Of a DNA stretch of 64,000 nucleotides, positions 17,087-24,595 are shown in pieces. This DNA comes from Flavobacterium sp. LC2016-12 (GTDB lineage Bacteria; Bacteroidota; Bacteroidia; Flavobacteriales; Flavobacteriaceae). Position 1 is the first letter of the stretch. Each line of letters begins with the position of its first letter. The stretch is taken from assembly GCF_015351595.1 (NCBI RefSeq), contig NZ_JADKPT010000001.1, positions 558,001 through 622,000 on the forward strand, given 5' to 3'. The position numbers and the translations under genes were made by a program. The notes beneath the pieces were generated by a model. That model did not search any database and had not been told where the DNA came from. It saw only the letters and a program-made list of their open reading frames with translations.

Positions 17087-18505
17087 TTAATAATGCAGTA
17101 GTCTTCCTAATGTTTTAATTGATTCTCGTAATTCATTTGTCCATGGCAAACCAAAACTCAGGCGCATACAATTGGAGAATTGATCCTGAAAAGAGAAAAT
17201 TCTTCCCGGTGCAATACTGATATTGTGTTTCATTGCTAAATGATAAAAAGCAGCTGTATCAATATTTTTATCCAGTTCTATCCAAAGGAAAAAACCACCT
17301 TGCGGCTGACTTACTTTTGTTCCCGTTGGGAAAGATTCTAAAACGGTATTGATATAATTATTGCAATTGTGATTTAGAATCTGGCGAATTTTTCGGAGAT
17401 GATTTTCATACCTTCCATTTTTCAGGAAATCGCCCACAACTTCATGTGTAATAGTAGGTGAGGAGAGCGTGTGATAAATTTTATTGCGGAGTATTTGTTT
17501 TTTAAATTTCCCAGGTGAAACCCAGCCCACGCGATAGCCCGGAGCCAATGTTTTAGATACAGAACTGCAGCAAAGTACAATGCCGCTTTCGTCATACGTT
17601 TTGCAATTGGTTGGTCGGCTCGAGCCAAAATACAAATCGCCATGAATATCATCTTCAATTAACGGAACATCGTAAAACTCCATCAACTTAACGACTTCAA
17701 TTTTATGTTCAACAGGCATCATACTCCCGGACGGATTACTGAAATTACTCATCAACAAACAAAGCTTTATCTTTTTTGTCGCAAGTGCTTTTTTTAGAGC
17801 CTCCAGTTCAATTCCTGTCGTCATATTAGTTGGCAATTCCATAATGTATAAACCCAGTGATTTTGCTAATTGTAAAATTCCAAAATACGCCGGGCTTTCA
17901 GTAATAATAGTATCTCCCGGTTTGGTCAGTGTCATAAGACAATGTGATATTGCACTCGTACAACCTGGAGTTGTAATAATATCATTTTCGGTTAATGAAC
18001 CTCCCCATGTAAAAGACCAACGTGCAATTTCCTTTCTCAAATTAAGATTTCCCTGAACTTGTTCATAACTCGTTCCGCTATTGGGAAGCTGACGCGTTGC
18101 CTGAATAATTCCCTTATTTAATTTTGCAATAGGAAGAAGCTCATTCGAAGGAAACCCCAATGAAAGCATCGTAATACTGTTATCTGTCATATTACCATAA
18201 ACCTGATCAATCAAATCTTCACGATCAATATTCAGGCATTTTAAAACAGGACTACTTGGCGAAGGTTCTGCAATAATTCTGGCAGAGGTATTACTCACAT
18301 AATAACCGGATTGAGGCCTTGATTCAATCAAAGATCTGCTTTCGACTTCATAATAAGCTTTGCTTACGGTACTCATGCTGTAGCCAGTCTCGGCACAAAC
18401 TTCGCGTATTGAAGGAAGCTTATCACCAACATTCAAAACGCCTGATTTTATTTGCTTTTCGATGCGATCGGCAAACTGAAGATATAAGTAATTGGAATTT
18501 TTCAT
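17087..18505 (-). CDS. MocR-type (GntR/aminotransferase) transcription regulator
   Basis: A 472-residue fusion protein. Residues about 3-70 are a GntR winged helix (LYLQFADRIEKQIKSGVLNVGDKLPSIREVCAETGYSMSTVSKAYYEVESRSLIESRPQSGYYV). Residues about 110-470 are a fold-type I aminotransferase domain with TTPGCTSAISHC, LMSNFSNPSG, the PLP-Lys motif SVSKTLAPGYRVGW, and GGFFLWIEL. MocR proteins sense PLP, amines or amino acids and usually act on a neighbouring gene. Here an EamA transporter starts 102 bases away on the opposite strand, the classic arrangement. The start at 18505 (MKNSNYLYL) is preferred over an ATG eight codons upstream. Confidence 0.92.
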   Translation of the reverse strand: MKNSNYLYLQFADRIEKQIKSGVLNVGDKLPSIREVCAETGYSMSTVSKAYYEVESRSLIESRPQSGYYVSNTSARIIAEPSPSSPVLKCLNIDREDLIDQVYGNMTDNSITMLSLGFPSNELLPIAKLNKGIIQATRQLPNSGTSYEQVQGNLNLRKEIARWSFTWGGSLTENDIITTPGCTSAISHCLMTLTKPGDTIITESPAYFGILQLAKSLGLYIMELPTNMTTGIELEALKKALATKKIKLCLLMSNFSNPSGSMMPVEHKIEVVKLMEFYDVPLIEDDIHGDLYFGSSRPTNCKTYDESGIVLCCSSVSKTLAPGYRVGWVSPGKFKKQILRNKIYHTLSSPTITHEVVGDFLKNGRYENHLRKIRQILNHNCNNYINTVLESFPTGTKVSQPQGGFFLWIELDKNIDTAAFYHLAMKHNISIAPGRIFSFQDQFSNCMRLSFGLPWTNELRESIKTLGRLLHY

Positions 18506-18514
18506 AAAAAAAAA

Positions 18515-18554
18515 ACTGTTATGGTGCAATTTACAAAAACTGTATCTGTATTGC
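18515..18554. promoter_or_regulatory. Possible MocR operator (direct repeat)
   Basis: ACTGT occurs at 18515-18519 and 18539-18543, 24 bases apart, each followed by T-rich TAT/GC-containing sequence, in the gap between the MocR gene and the divergent transporter. Direct-repeat operators are usual for MocR regulators. This is a weak inference. Confidence 0.3.
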
Positions 18555-18607
18555 TGTTTTATTTTTAAGAAATTTGCTTTAATAGAAAATTAATCAAAAT
18601 AACCATC

Positions 18608-19525
18608 GTGAAAACAACCAAATATTACATAGCAGCCATTACTTGTTTTGCAATCTGGGGATTTTTTAGTCTGGCTCTGAAGCCAATCCATGAATATCCT
18701 TCTTTAGATATTTTATTTTACCGCGTCTTTAGTTGTAGTATTTTGATGTTGCTAATTGTTTTTGCTTTTAAGAGAAAAAAATTAGTAGAAACAGTTTCAA
18801 TTTTTAAAGCGCTGTCAGCTTCAGAGAAGCGAAAAGCGATTTTATTAAATATTGGCGGAAGTGCTTTTTTGATGTTAAACTGGTTCACCTTTATTTATGT
18901 GATGAATCATATTAGCGTGAAAGCGACATCACTGGCGTATTTGGTTTGTCCGATTTTAACAACTTTATTGGCTTATTTCATTTTAAAAGAAAAATTAAGT
19001 AAAACACAATGGATTTCTGTTGGATTGAGTGTTTCCGGTTGTTTATTATTGTCGTACACAGCAATTATGGATATGTTTTTCAGTATTATTATTGGTCTGA
19101 CATATGCTTCTTATTTGGTAAGTCAACGTGTCAATAAAGGTTTTGATAAATTTATTACACTAACGTTTCATATTACATTGGCGGCCTTGTTTTTATTGCC
19201 ATTTTATCCGGCATACAGCGGGCCTGTTCCAACCGAATTTAAGTTTTATTTCTGTATCGAAACCATTGCGATTTTGTTTACCATATTTCCTTTATTTCTG
19301 AATCTTTATGCGCTTTCTGGCATCAATTCATCAACGGTAGGAATGCTTTTAAATATCAATCCAATGATAGCTTTTTGTTTGGCAAGTTTTGTTTTTCATG
19401 AACACATTAGCGCTTTGCAAATTGCAGCTTACAGCATCATTTTTATAGCGGTTATCGTTTTTAATTCACACCATATTTTTGCATTAAAACAGAAATATAC
19501 CCTGTCGTCTAAAGATTCTCTTTAA
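18608..19525 (+). CDS. EamA/RarD-type membrane transporter (GTG start)
   Basis: A 305-residue protein with about ten hydrophobic helices in two EamA halves (about 5-140 and 150-295). The opening KYYIAAITCFAIWGFFSLALKP and SAFLMLNWFTFIYVMNHISVKATSLAYL resemble RarD, a drug/metabolite transporter subfamily. It begins with GTG, with no better ATG upstream. It is divergent from the MocR regulator, so it is probably that regulator's target, exporting an amino acid or amine. The substrate is unknown. Confidence 0.88.
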   Translation: MKTTKYYIAAITCFAIWGFFSLALKPIHEYPSLDILFYRVFSCSILMLLIVFAFKRKKLVETVSIFKALSASEKRKAILLNIGGSAFLMLNWFTFIYVMNHISVKATSLAYLVCPILTTLLAYFILKEKLSKTQWISVGLSVSGCLLLSYTAIMDMFFSIIIGLTYASYLVSQRVNKGFDKFITLTFHITLAALFLLPFYPAYSGPVPTEFKFYFCIETIAILFTIFPLFLNLYALSGINSSTVGMLLNINPMIAFCLASFVFHEHISALQIAAYSIIFIAVIVFNSHHIFALKQKYTLSSKDSL

Positions 19526-19586
19526 ATGTAATTTGCATACTTTTTATTGGTTTAAAAATAAATTACCAGAATCTTAACAGGATGTT

Positions 19587-19623
19587 AAAGCAGGAATGAG
19601 TATTTTCATTCCTGCTTTTTTAT
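19587..19623 (+). terminator. Terminator of the EamA transporter gene
   Basis: Thirteen-bp stem (about 19587-19599 with 19606-19618) followed by a T-run, 60 bases after the stop. Confidence 0.85.
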
Positions 19624-19668
19624 TGAGCAAAATTTATAATGCTGTTCCTAAACCGATTCTATATTTTT

Positions 19669-21930
19669 ATGAAAAATACCAAACTTCAAGCCTTTATACC
19701 TTTATTTTATTTAGTGTGGTCTGATGATTTGTTGACTCAAAAAGAGTTTGCAACTATTCAGCAGTTTATTAATGATTTGGTGTGGCTTTCGCCCGAAGAA
19801 AAACAAAAGCTTCTTTCTAAAGTCGATATTTCAAATCCGCCTTCACGAAATGAACTCGCACAATGGAAATTGGATATTGAAAAAAGTATACAAGATAAAT
19901 CTTCTATAAAATCTATTTTTGATATTGCAGAGGCACTTTCTGAAAAAGATGTAGACATTTCAACAATAAAACCTGAGTTTACAAAACTTGAAAATGATCT
20001 AGGAATTTTAGGCGAAGAAGTTATTCAGAACTTCAAAACCAAAGCAAGTTCTTTTACAGCCAATTCTCAAACGAATTCTAATTTTGATATTCAGAAAATA
20101 ACGGAGCTTTTAGACGGAAAAGAAGCTGCCATTATCAAAAGAGTAAAATCAGTAATTTCAAGGCCCGAGTTTGCTTATGAAACTTCGACAGACATTAATG
20201 TTTACCGCCAAACCGTTTACAATTGGTGTAAAATTTTAGCCGAAGAAAACTTAGGAAGTATGGCGTATCCGAAGGAATATGGCGGTGGAGGAAACGTAGA
20301 AGATTATTTTGCGATCATGGAGACTTTGAGTTATCATGACCTGAGTTTAGTGATAAAATTTGGTGTTCAGTTTGGACTTTGGGGAATGAGTGTTCAATCG
20401 CTCGGAACCGAGAAACATTATGCTAAATATTTAAAAGATATTGGTTCGTTGAAAATTCCGGGTTGTTTTGCAATGACCGAAACGCATCATGGTTCGAATG
20501 TAAAAGGATTGGAAACGACAGCAACTTACAATCATAACGATCAGACTTTTACGATTCATACGCCTTATAAAAATGCCCAAAAAGAGTATATCGGCAACGC
20601 CGCAGTTCACGGACAAATGGCAACCGTTTTTGCCAAATTAATTATTGACGATCACGATTACGGCGTAAATGCTTTCATAGTGCCGTTGCGCGACACCAAC
20701 GGAAATACGTTAAGTGGTATTACGATTGGCGACTGCGGGCATAAAATGGGTTTAAATGGCGTTGACAACGGAACAATTTCGTTTGATAATGTAATAATTC
20801 CGAAGGAAAACATGCTGGATCGTTTTGCTTTTGTAAATGATAAAGGAGAATTTGAAAGCCCAATTCCGAGTGATAACAGAAGATTTTTTACGATGCTTGG
20901 AACTTTGGTTGGAGGCCGAATCGGGATTCCACGTTCTGCATTAGCAGCAGCGAAATCAGGCTTAACAATTGCAATTCGTTACAGCGATCAGAGAAGACAA
21001 TTTGGACCGGAAGGAGGTTCAGAAGTTCCGATCTTAAATTACAGAATGCATCAGCGAAGACTGCTTCCGCCATTGGCAAAAACATATGCCGTTCATTTTG
21101 CTTTGCAATATCTGACTAAAAGATTTTTGAATAAAACGGAAGATGAAATACAGGAAATCGAGGCCTTGGCTGCCGGAATGAAATCGTATTCTACCTGGAG
21201 CACCAGAGATATTTTGCAGGAATGCCGCGAGGCCTGTGGAGGAAAAGGATATTTATCTGAAAACCGAATTGATGATTTAAAAAACGACACCGAAATTTAT
21301 ACCACTTTTGAAGGTGATAATACTGTTTTGATGCAGTTAGTCGCCAAAAATCGTTTGTCAGAATTCAGAAAAGCATTTGGCGAAATGGGGTCTTTAGGTA
21401 TTATTAATTATGTTTATGAAAATGCTAAAGTTGCTATTACCGAAAAAAATCCAATAGCAACCCGCAGAACAGATGATGAACATTTGCTGGATGATCAATT
21501 TCATTTACAGGCATTTATCCATAGAGAAAAAACAATTTTGGCCTCCGCAGCGCAACGTATTAAGAAATTGGTTGATGGAGGTTTAGAGCCGTACGATGCT
21601 TTTAATGTGGTTCAGCACCAAATGATAGATGTTGCTCAGGCATATCTGGAACGAGTAGTTTTAGAACAATTTCAAGCAGCGATTAAAACAGTTCAGGATG
21701 AAAAATCAAAAGAAATATTGACAAAATTAAACCAATTATACGCGCTTTCGCAGTTAGAAAAAAACAAAGGATGGTATCTTGAAGATGGTTATATGGAAGC
21801 AGTGAAAACCAAAGCAGTTCGTAAAATGGTCAACCAGCTTTGTTGGGATATTCGTCCCGATGCTGTCGCGTTGGTAAATGCTTTTGATATTCCTGAGAGT
21901 TGTTTGGCGGCACCAATTGCTGTTAATTGA
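19669..21930 (+). CDS. Long acyl-CoA dehydrogenase / oxidase-like protein
   Basis: A 753-residue flavoenzyme, nearly twice the usual acyl-CoA dehydrogenase. Residues 1-160 are an alpha-helical extension. The middle (about 190-560) is the canonical core: MAYPKEYGGGG, CFAMTETHHGSNVKGLETTA (FAD/substrate loop), IGDCGHKMGLNGVDNGTISFDNV, IAIRYSDQRRQFGP and RDILQECREACGGKGYLSENR, then FEGDNTVLMQLVAK. The C-terminal 190 residues resemble those of acyl-CoA oxidases. Residue FEG/D near the catalytic position matches oxidases as well. It should oxidise an acyl-CoA; whether the acceptor is ETF or oxygen cannot be decided. The start at 19669 (MKNTKLQAF) is preferred over an ATG at 19639. Confidence 0.88.
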   Translation: MKNTKLQAFIPLFYLVWSDDLLTQKEFATIQQFINDLVWLSPEEKQKLLSKVDISNPPSRNELAQWKLDIEKSIQDKSSIKSIFDIAEALSEKDVDISTIKPEFTKLENDLGILGEEVIQNFKTKASSFTANSQTNSNFDIQKITELLDGKEAAIIKRVKSVISRPEFAYETSTDINVYRQTVYNWCKILAEENLGSMAYPKEYGGGGNVEDYFAIMETLSYHDLSLVIKFGVQFGLWGMSVQSLGTEKHYAKYLKDIGSLKIPGCFAMTETHHGSNVKGLETTATYNHNDQTFTIHTPYKNAQKEYIGNAAVHGQMATVFAKLIIDDHDYGVNAFIVPLRDTNGNTLSGITIGDCGHKMGLNGVDNGTISFDNVIIPKENMLDRFAFVNDKGEFESPIPSDNRRFFTMLGTLVGGRIGIPRSALAAAKSGLTIAIRYSDQRRQFGPEGGSEVPILNYRMHQRRLLPPLAKTYAVHFALQYLTKRFLNKTEDEIQEIEALAAGMKSYSTWSTRDILQECREACGGKGYLSENRIDDLKNDTEIYTTFEGDNTVLMQLVAKNRLSEFRKAFGEMGSLGIINYVYENAKVAITEKNPIATRRTDDEHLLDDQFHLQAFIHREKTILASAAQRIKKLVDGGLEPYDAFNVVQHQMIDVAQAYLERVVLEQFQAAIKTVQDEKSKEILTKLNQLYALSQLEKNKGWYLEDGYMEAVKTKAVRKMVNQLCWDIRPDAVALVNAFDIPESCLAAPIAVN

Positions 21931-21937
21931 GAATATA

Positions 21938-21958
21938 GAGTAAAGAGTAAAGAGTAAA
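21938..21958. repeat. GAGTAAA heptamer, three copies
   Basis: Three perfect tandem copies begin eight bases after the acyl-CoA dehydrogenase stop. Confidence 0.9.
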
Positions 21959-21972
21959 GAAAATAGATTTCG

Positions 21973-22009
21973 GCTTTGTCAAAGTTTTAAACTTTGACAA
22001 AGCTTTTTT
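21973..22009 (+). terminator. Terminator of the acyl-CoA dehydrogenase gene
   Basis: Perfect 15-bp arms (21973-21987 with 21989-22003) around a single base, then seven T. Confidence 0.9.
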
Positions 22010-22020
22010 ATTTGCATTTT

Positions 22021-22120
22021 TGTCATCCTGAGGGAGGAAGGATCACACTAGAAACTCGACAAAGAGTGGCGATGTACTTTACGGAGCTACAAGTGTGGTC
22101 CTTCCTTCGTCAGGATGACA
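22021..22120. repeat. Palindromic TGTCATCCTGA element
   Basis: A 100-bp element with terminal inverted arms of 28 bases (22021-22048 and 22093-22120), starting TGTCATCCTGAGG and ending CAGGATGACA. The arms have a few mismatches. It has no coding capacity and sits between convergent genes. A decayed relative of its left arm is at about 42054-42091. It looks like a REP or MITE-like repeat. Confidence 0.8.
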
Positions 22121-22193
22121 ATATTGGGGTCATTAGGCTTTAAATTTTATAACAAACATATAATGATATAAATTTTATTATATCACGTCAACC

Positions 22194-22538
22194 TTAAATC
22201 ATCGTTTTATTAAAATAACTCGCCTTCTCAAAATCTTTGATATTAATTGAAATCACTGGGACTTCAGAGAGTATTTCATTCAATTTTGTCACAATTGCTT
22301 TTGATAATTTTGCTTTTTGATCTGTATTTCGGCCTTCCATAATATAACCAAATACGTGAATGAAATCATCCAATGTATTTCCATTATTATAATAGGAAAA
22401 TGGATTGATACGGACTTTAATTTCAGAAGAAATAAAGAGATCAGTTGATAAAGCGGCGTTAAAAACTTCCTGCATAATTTCGTCGGCAGATTTTAATCGG
22501 ATTACGTTTTCGGAACAATCAATAACAAAATGTGGCAT
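22194..22538 (-). CDS. 5-carboxymethyl-2-hydroxymuconate isomerase-like tautomerase
   Basis: A 114-residue protein of the tautomerase superfamily, CHMI subgroup. It begins MPHFVIDCSENV, with Pro2 as the expected catalytic base after Met removal, and has the family's ALSTDLFISSEIKVRINPFSYYNNG and FIHVFGYIMEGRN. In E. coli HpcD isomerises 5-carboxymethyl-2-hydroxymuconate in homoprotocatechuate breakdown. No other gene of that pathway is nearby, so the physiological substrate is unsure. Single gene, convergent with the acyl-CoA dehydrogenase. Confidence 0.85.
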   Translation of the reverse strand: MPHFVIDCSENVIRLKSADEIMQEVFNAALSTDLFISSEIKVRINPFSYYNNGNTLDDFIHVFGYIMEGRNTDQKAKLSKAIVTKLNEILSEVPVISINIKDFEKASYFNKTMI

Positions 22539-22714
22539 GTTGATTTAGTTTTTATTAAGGAAAAGTTGTTCTAACAAAATTAGAAAAAACATTGCGCAGA
22601 TTTCTTTAAAAGGGGGTTTTTATAAGACGCTTTTTATATTTCTTTTGTTATGAAATTTGGCATTTGGAAAAAGCAGACCTTAATAAATAATTCAGATTAA
22701 TGGCATCACTTTAC

Positions 22715-22722
22715 TATATTTG
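22715..22722 (+). promoter_or_regulatory. -7 box that decides the DUF6377 gene start
   Basis: TATATTTG, a full TAnnTTTG match, lies inside the longest open frame. Transcription from here would start after the ATG at 22700, supporting a TTG start at 22748 with a leader of about 20 bases. Confidence 0.5.
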
Positions 22723-22747
22723 TAGGTATCATTTATTTTTATTCAGT

Positions 22748-24388
22748 TTGAAAAATTGTTTGTTATTTCTTTTATTGGTTCTTTTAGGAAACCCGGTTCA
22801 TGCATCTGATAGTACAGATACTATTTTGGATAAGCTAAACGACGCCTTAAAAAACAAACAGCGCTATGTTCAGTTGAAAGAAGAACGTATTTTAAATTTC
22901 AAAAAAATTAAATCAGACGATTTAACGAAAGAGCAGGAGTACAGTTATAATAAAACCTTATACACAGAATATCAAAAATTCAATTCAGATTCGGCTATCT
23001 TCTACGTCAAAAAGAATCTGAAAATTGCCGAAGAACTTCAAAATAAAGACTTGCTGAATTTGGCCAAAATACAATTGGTCACGCTTTATTCTTCTTCAGG
23101 AAAATATCGGGAATCTGAAGCATTGATAAAAAGCATAGACAAGAAAACATTGTCAAAAATATTGCTTCCTAATTATTATGTAGCATATCGTGAGTTTTTT
23201 GAGCATTATGCCGCCAATAGTTATAGTGTTCAATACATGCATCAAATTCAAAAATACCGCGATTCTCTTTTAATTGTTTTAGATCCTGGCACATTAAATT
23301 ATAAAATCAACAAAATTCAGCAAGGTATGTATCTTAAAAAGAGTACAGCTGAGAAACAATTAAAAGCTTTATTGGAAAATACTAAAGAAGATAATCCGCA
23401 ATACGCAATGATTACCTACCTTTTAGGGAGTATTTATGAAAGATCACATCAATTAGAATTACGAAAAAAATACTACGCACTTTCTGCCACTGCTGATTTA
23501 AAAAATGCCAATAAAGACAACGCTTCTCTTCAGGAACTGGCGTTGGTTTTTTATGAAGTTGGAGATGTCGATATGGCCTATAAATTGACGCAATCGGCAA
23601 TTGAAGATGCACTTTATTGCAATGTACAGTTTCGTACGCTTTTAATGTCCGAAGTTTATTCGATTATAAATACTGTTTATTCAGAAAGAGAAGCAAAACG
23701 AAAAACAGAGCTTCAGCTTTATCTTTTATGCATTAGTTTGTTATCGGCATTTTTGATTGTAGCGGTAATTTACGTTTACAAACAAATGAAAAAGGTATCC
23801 AGAATTCGTGGAGAGCTTTATGAAACCAGTCAAAAACTAGCCGAATTAAACAAAGACATTACTGAAACCAACAATCAGTTGCAGGAACGTAACGCACAGT
23901 TATCAGAATCAAATCACATTAAAGAAGAATATATTGCTCATTTCTTCAGTCTGTGTTCGACTTACATTAATAAATTAGAAAATTATCGCATTATCCTTAA
24001 TAAGAAGGCGACTGCAAAACAGTTTGATGAAATTTATAAAATGCTAAAATCAACAACTTTGGTTGATAATGAACTGGAAGAATTGTACAAGAATTTCGAT
24101 ATTATCTTTCTGAATTTATATCCAACGTTTGTAAAAGACTTTAATGATTTGCTTATTAGAGAAGAACAGATTGTTTTAAAACAAGGCGAATTATTGAACA
24201 CAGAACTTCGAATTTTTGCACTTATCCGACTTGGGATTACAGACAGTGTAAAAATTGCAGCCTTTCTTCGTTACTCTTTAAGCACCATTTATAATTATCG
24301 CACAAGAGCAAGAAATAAAGCTGCAGTTTCCCGAAATGATTTTGAAGAAATGGTCATGAAAATCGGTTTAATTTCACTGAAAGTCTAA
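22748..24388 (+). CDS. DUF6377-type membrane transcription regulator (probable TTG start)
   Basis: A 546-residue protein of a Bacteroidota regulator family with a periplasmic sensor and cytoplasmic DNA-binding part. From TTG 22748 it reads MKNCLLFLLLVLLGNPVHAS, a typical signal peptide. The ATG at 22700 would add 16 residues and lies upstream of a -7 box. Residues about 20-320 are TPR-like helices, 322-346 a membrane helix (LYLLCISLLSAFLIVAVIYVY), 350-390 a coiled coil, and the C terminus is a LuxR-like helix-turn-helix (LNTELRIFALIRLGITDSVKIAAFL...STIYNYRTRARNK). It is 207 bases upstream of a GH3 gene, which it probably controls. Confidence 0.82.
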   Translation: MKNCLLFLLLVLLGNPVHASDSTDTILDKLNDALKNKQRYVQLKEERILNFKKIKSDDLTKEQEYSYNKTLYTEYQKFNSDSAIFYVKKNLKIAEELQNKDLLNLAKIQLVTLYSSSGKYRESEALIKSIDKKTLSKILLPNYYVAYREFFEHYAANSYSVQYMHQIQKYRDSLLIVLDPGTLNYKINKIQQGMYLKKSTAEKQLKALLENTKEDNPQYAMITYLLGSIYERSHQLELRKKYYALSATADLKNANKDNASLQELALVFYEVGDVDMAYKLTQSAIEDALYCNVQFRTLLMSEVYSIINTVYSEREAKRKTELQLYLLCISLLSAFLIVAVIYVYKQMKKVSRIRGELYETSQKLAELNKDITETNNQLQERNAQLSESNHIKEEYIAHFFSLCSTYINKLENYRIILNKKATAKQFDEIYKMLKSTTLVDNELEELYKNFDIIFLNLYPTFVKDFNDLLIREEQIVLKQGELLNTELRIFALIRLGITDSVKIAAFLRYSLSTIYNYRTRARNKAAVSRNDFEEMVMKIGLISLKV

Positions 24389-24595
24389 CGATTTATTTTA
24401 AAACTACTACTTTTTTTGCCAGTTTTAATAAGTTAATTAATTGATATTAAGTCCTTTGGTTTTTTATTTCACTACTTTTTTTAGTTTAAAATTCTAACAC
24501 GAACTATAACGTTTTAGCTTTACAATATTATTATCAAGGTACTTTTGACTAAAAGTGGCTGCTTGTAAATTAAATGCTTTAATAAATTAATAGTT

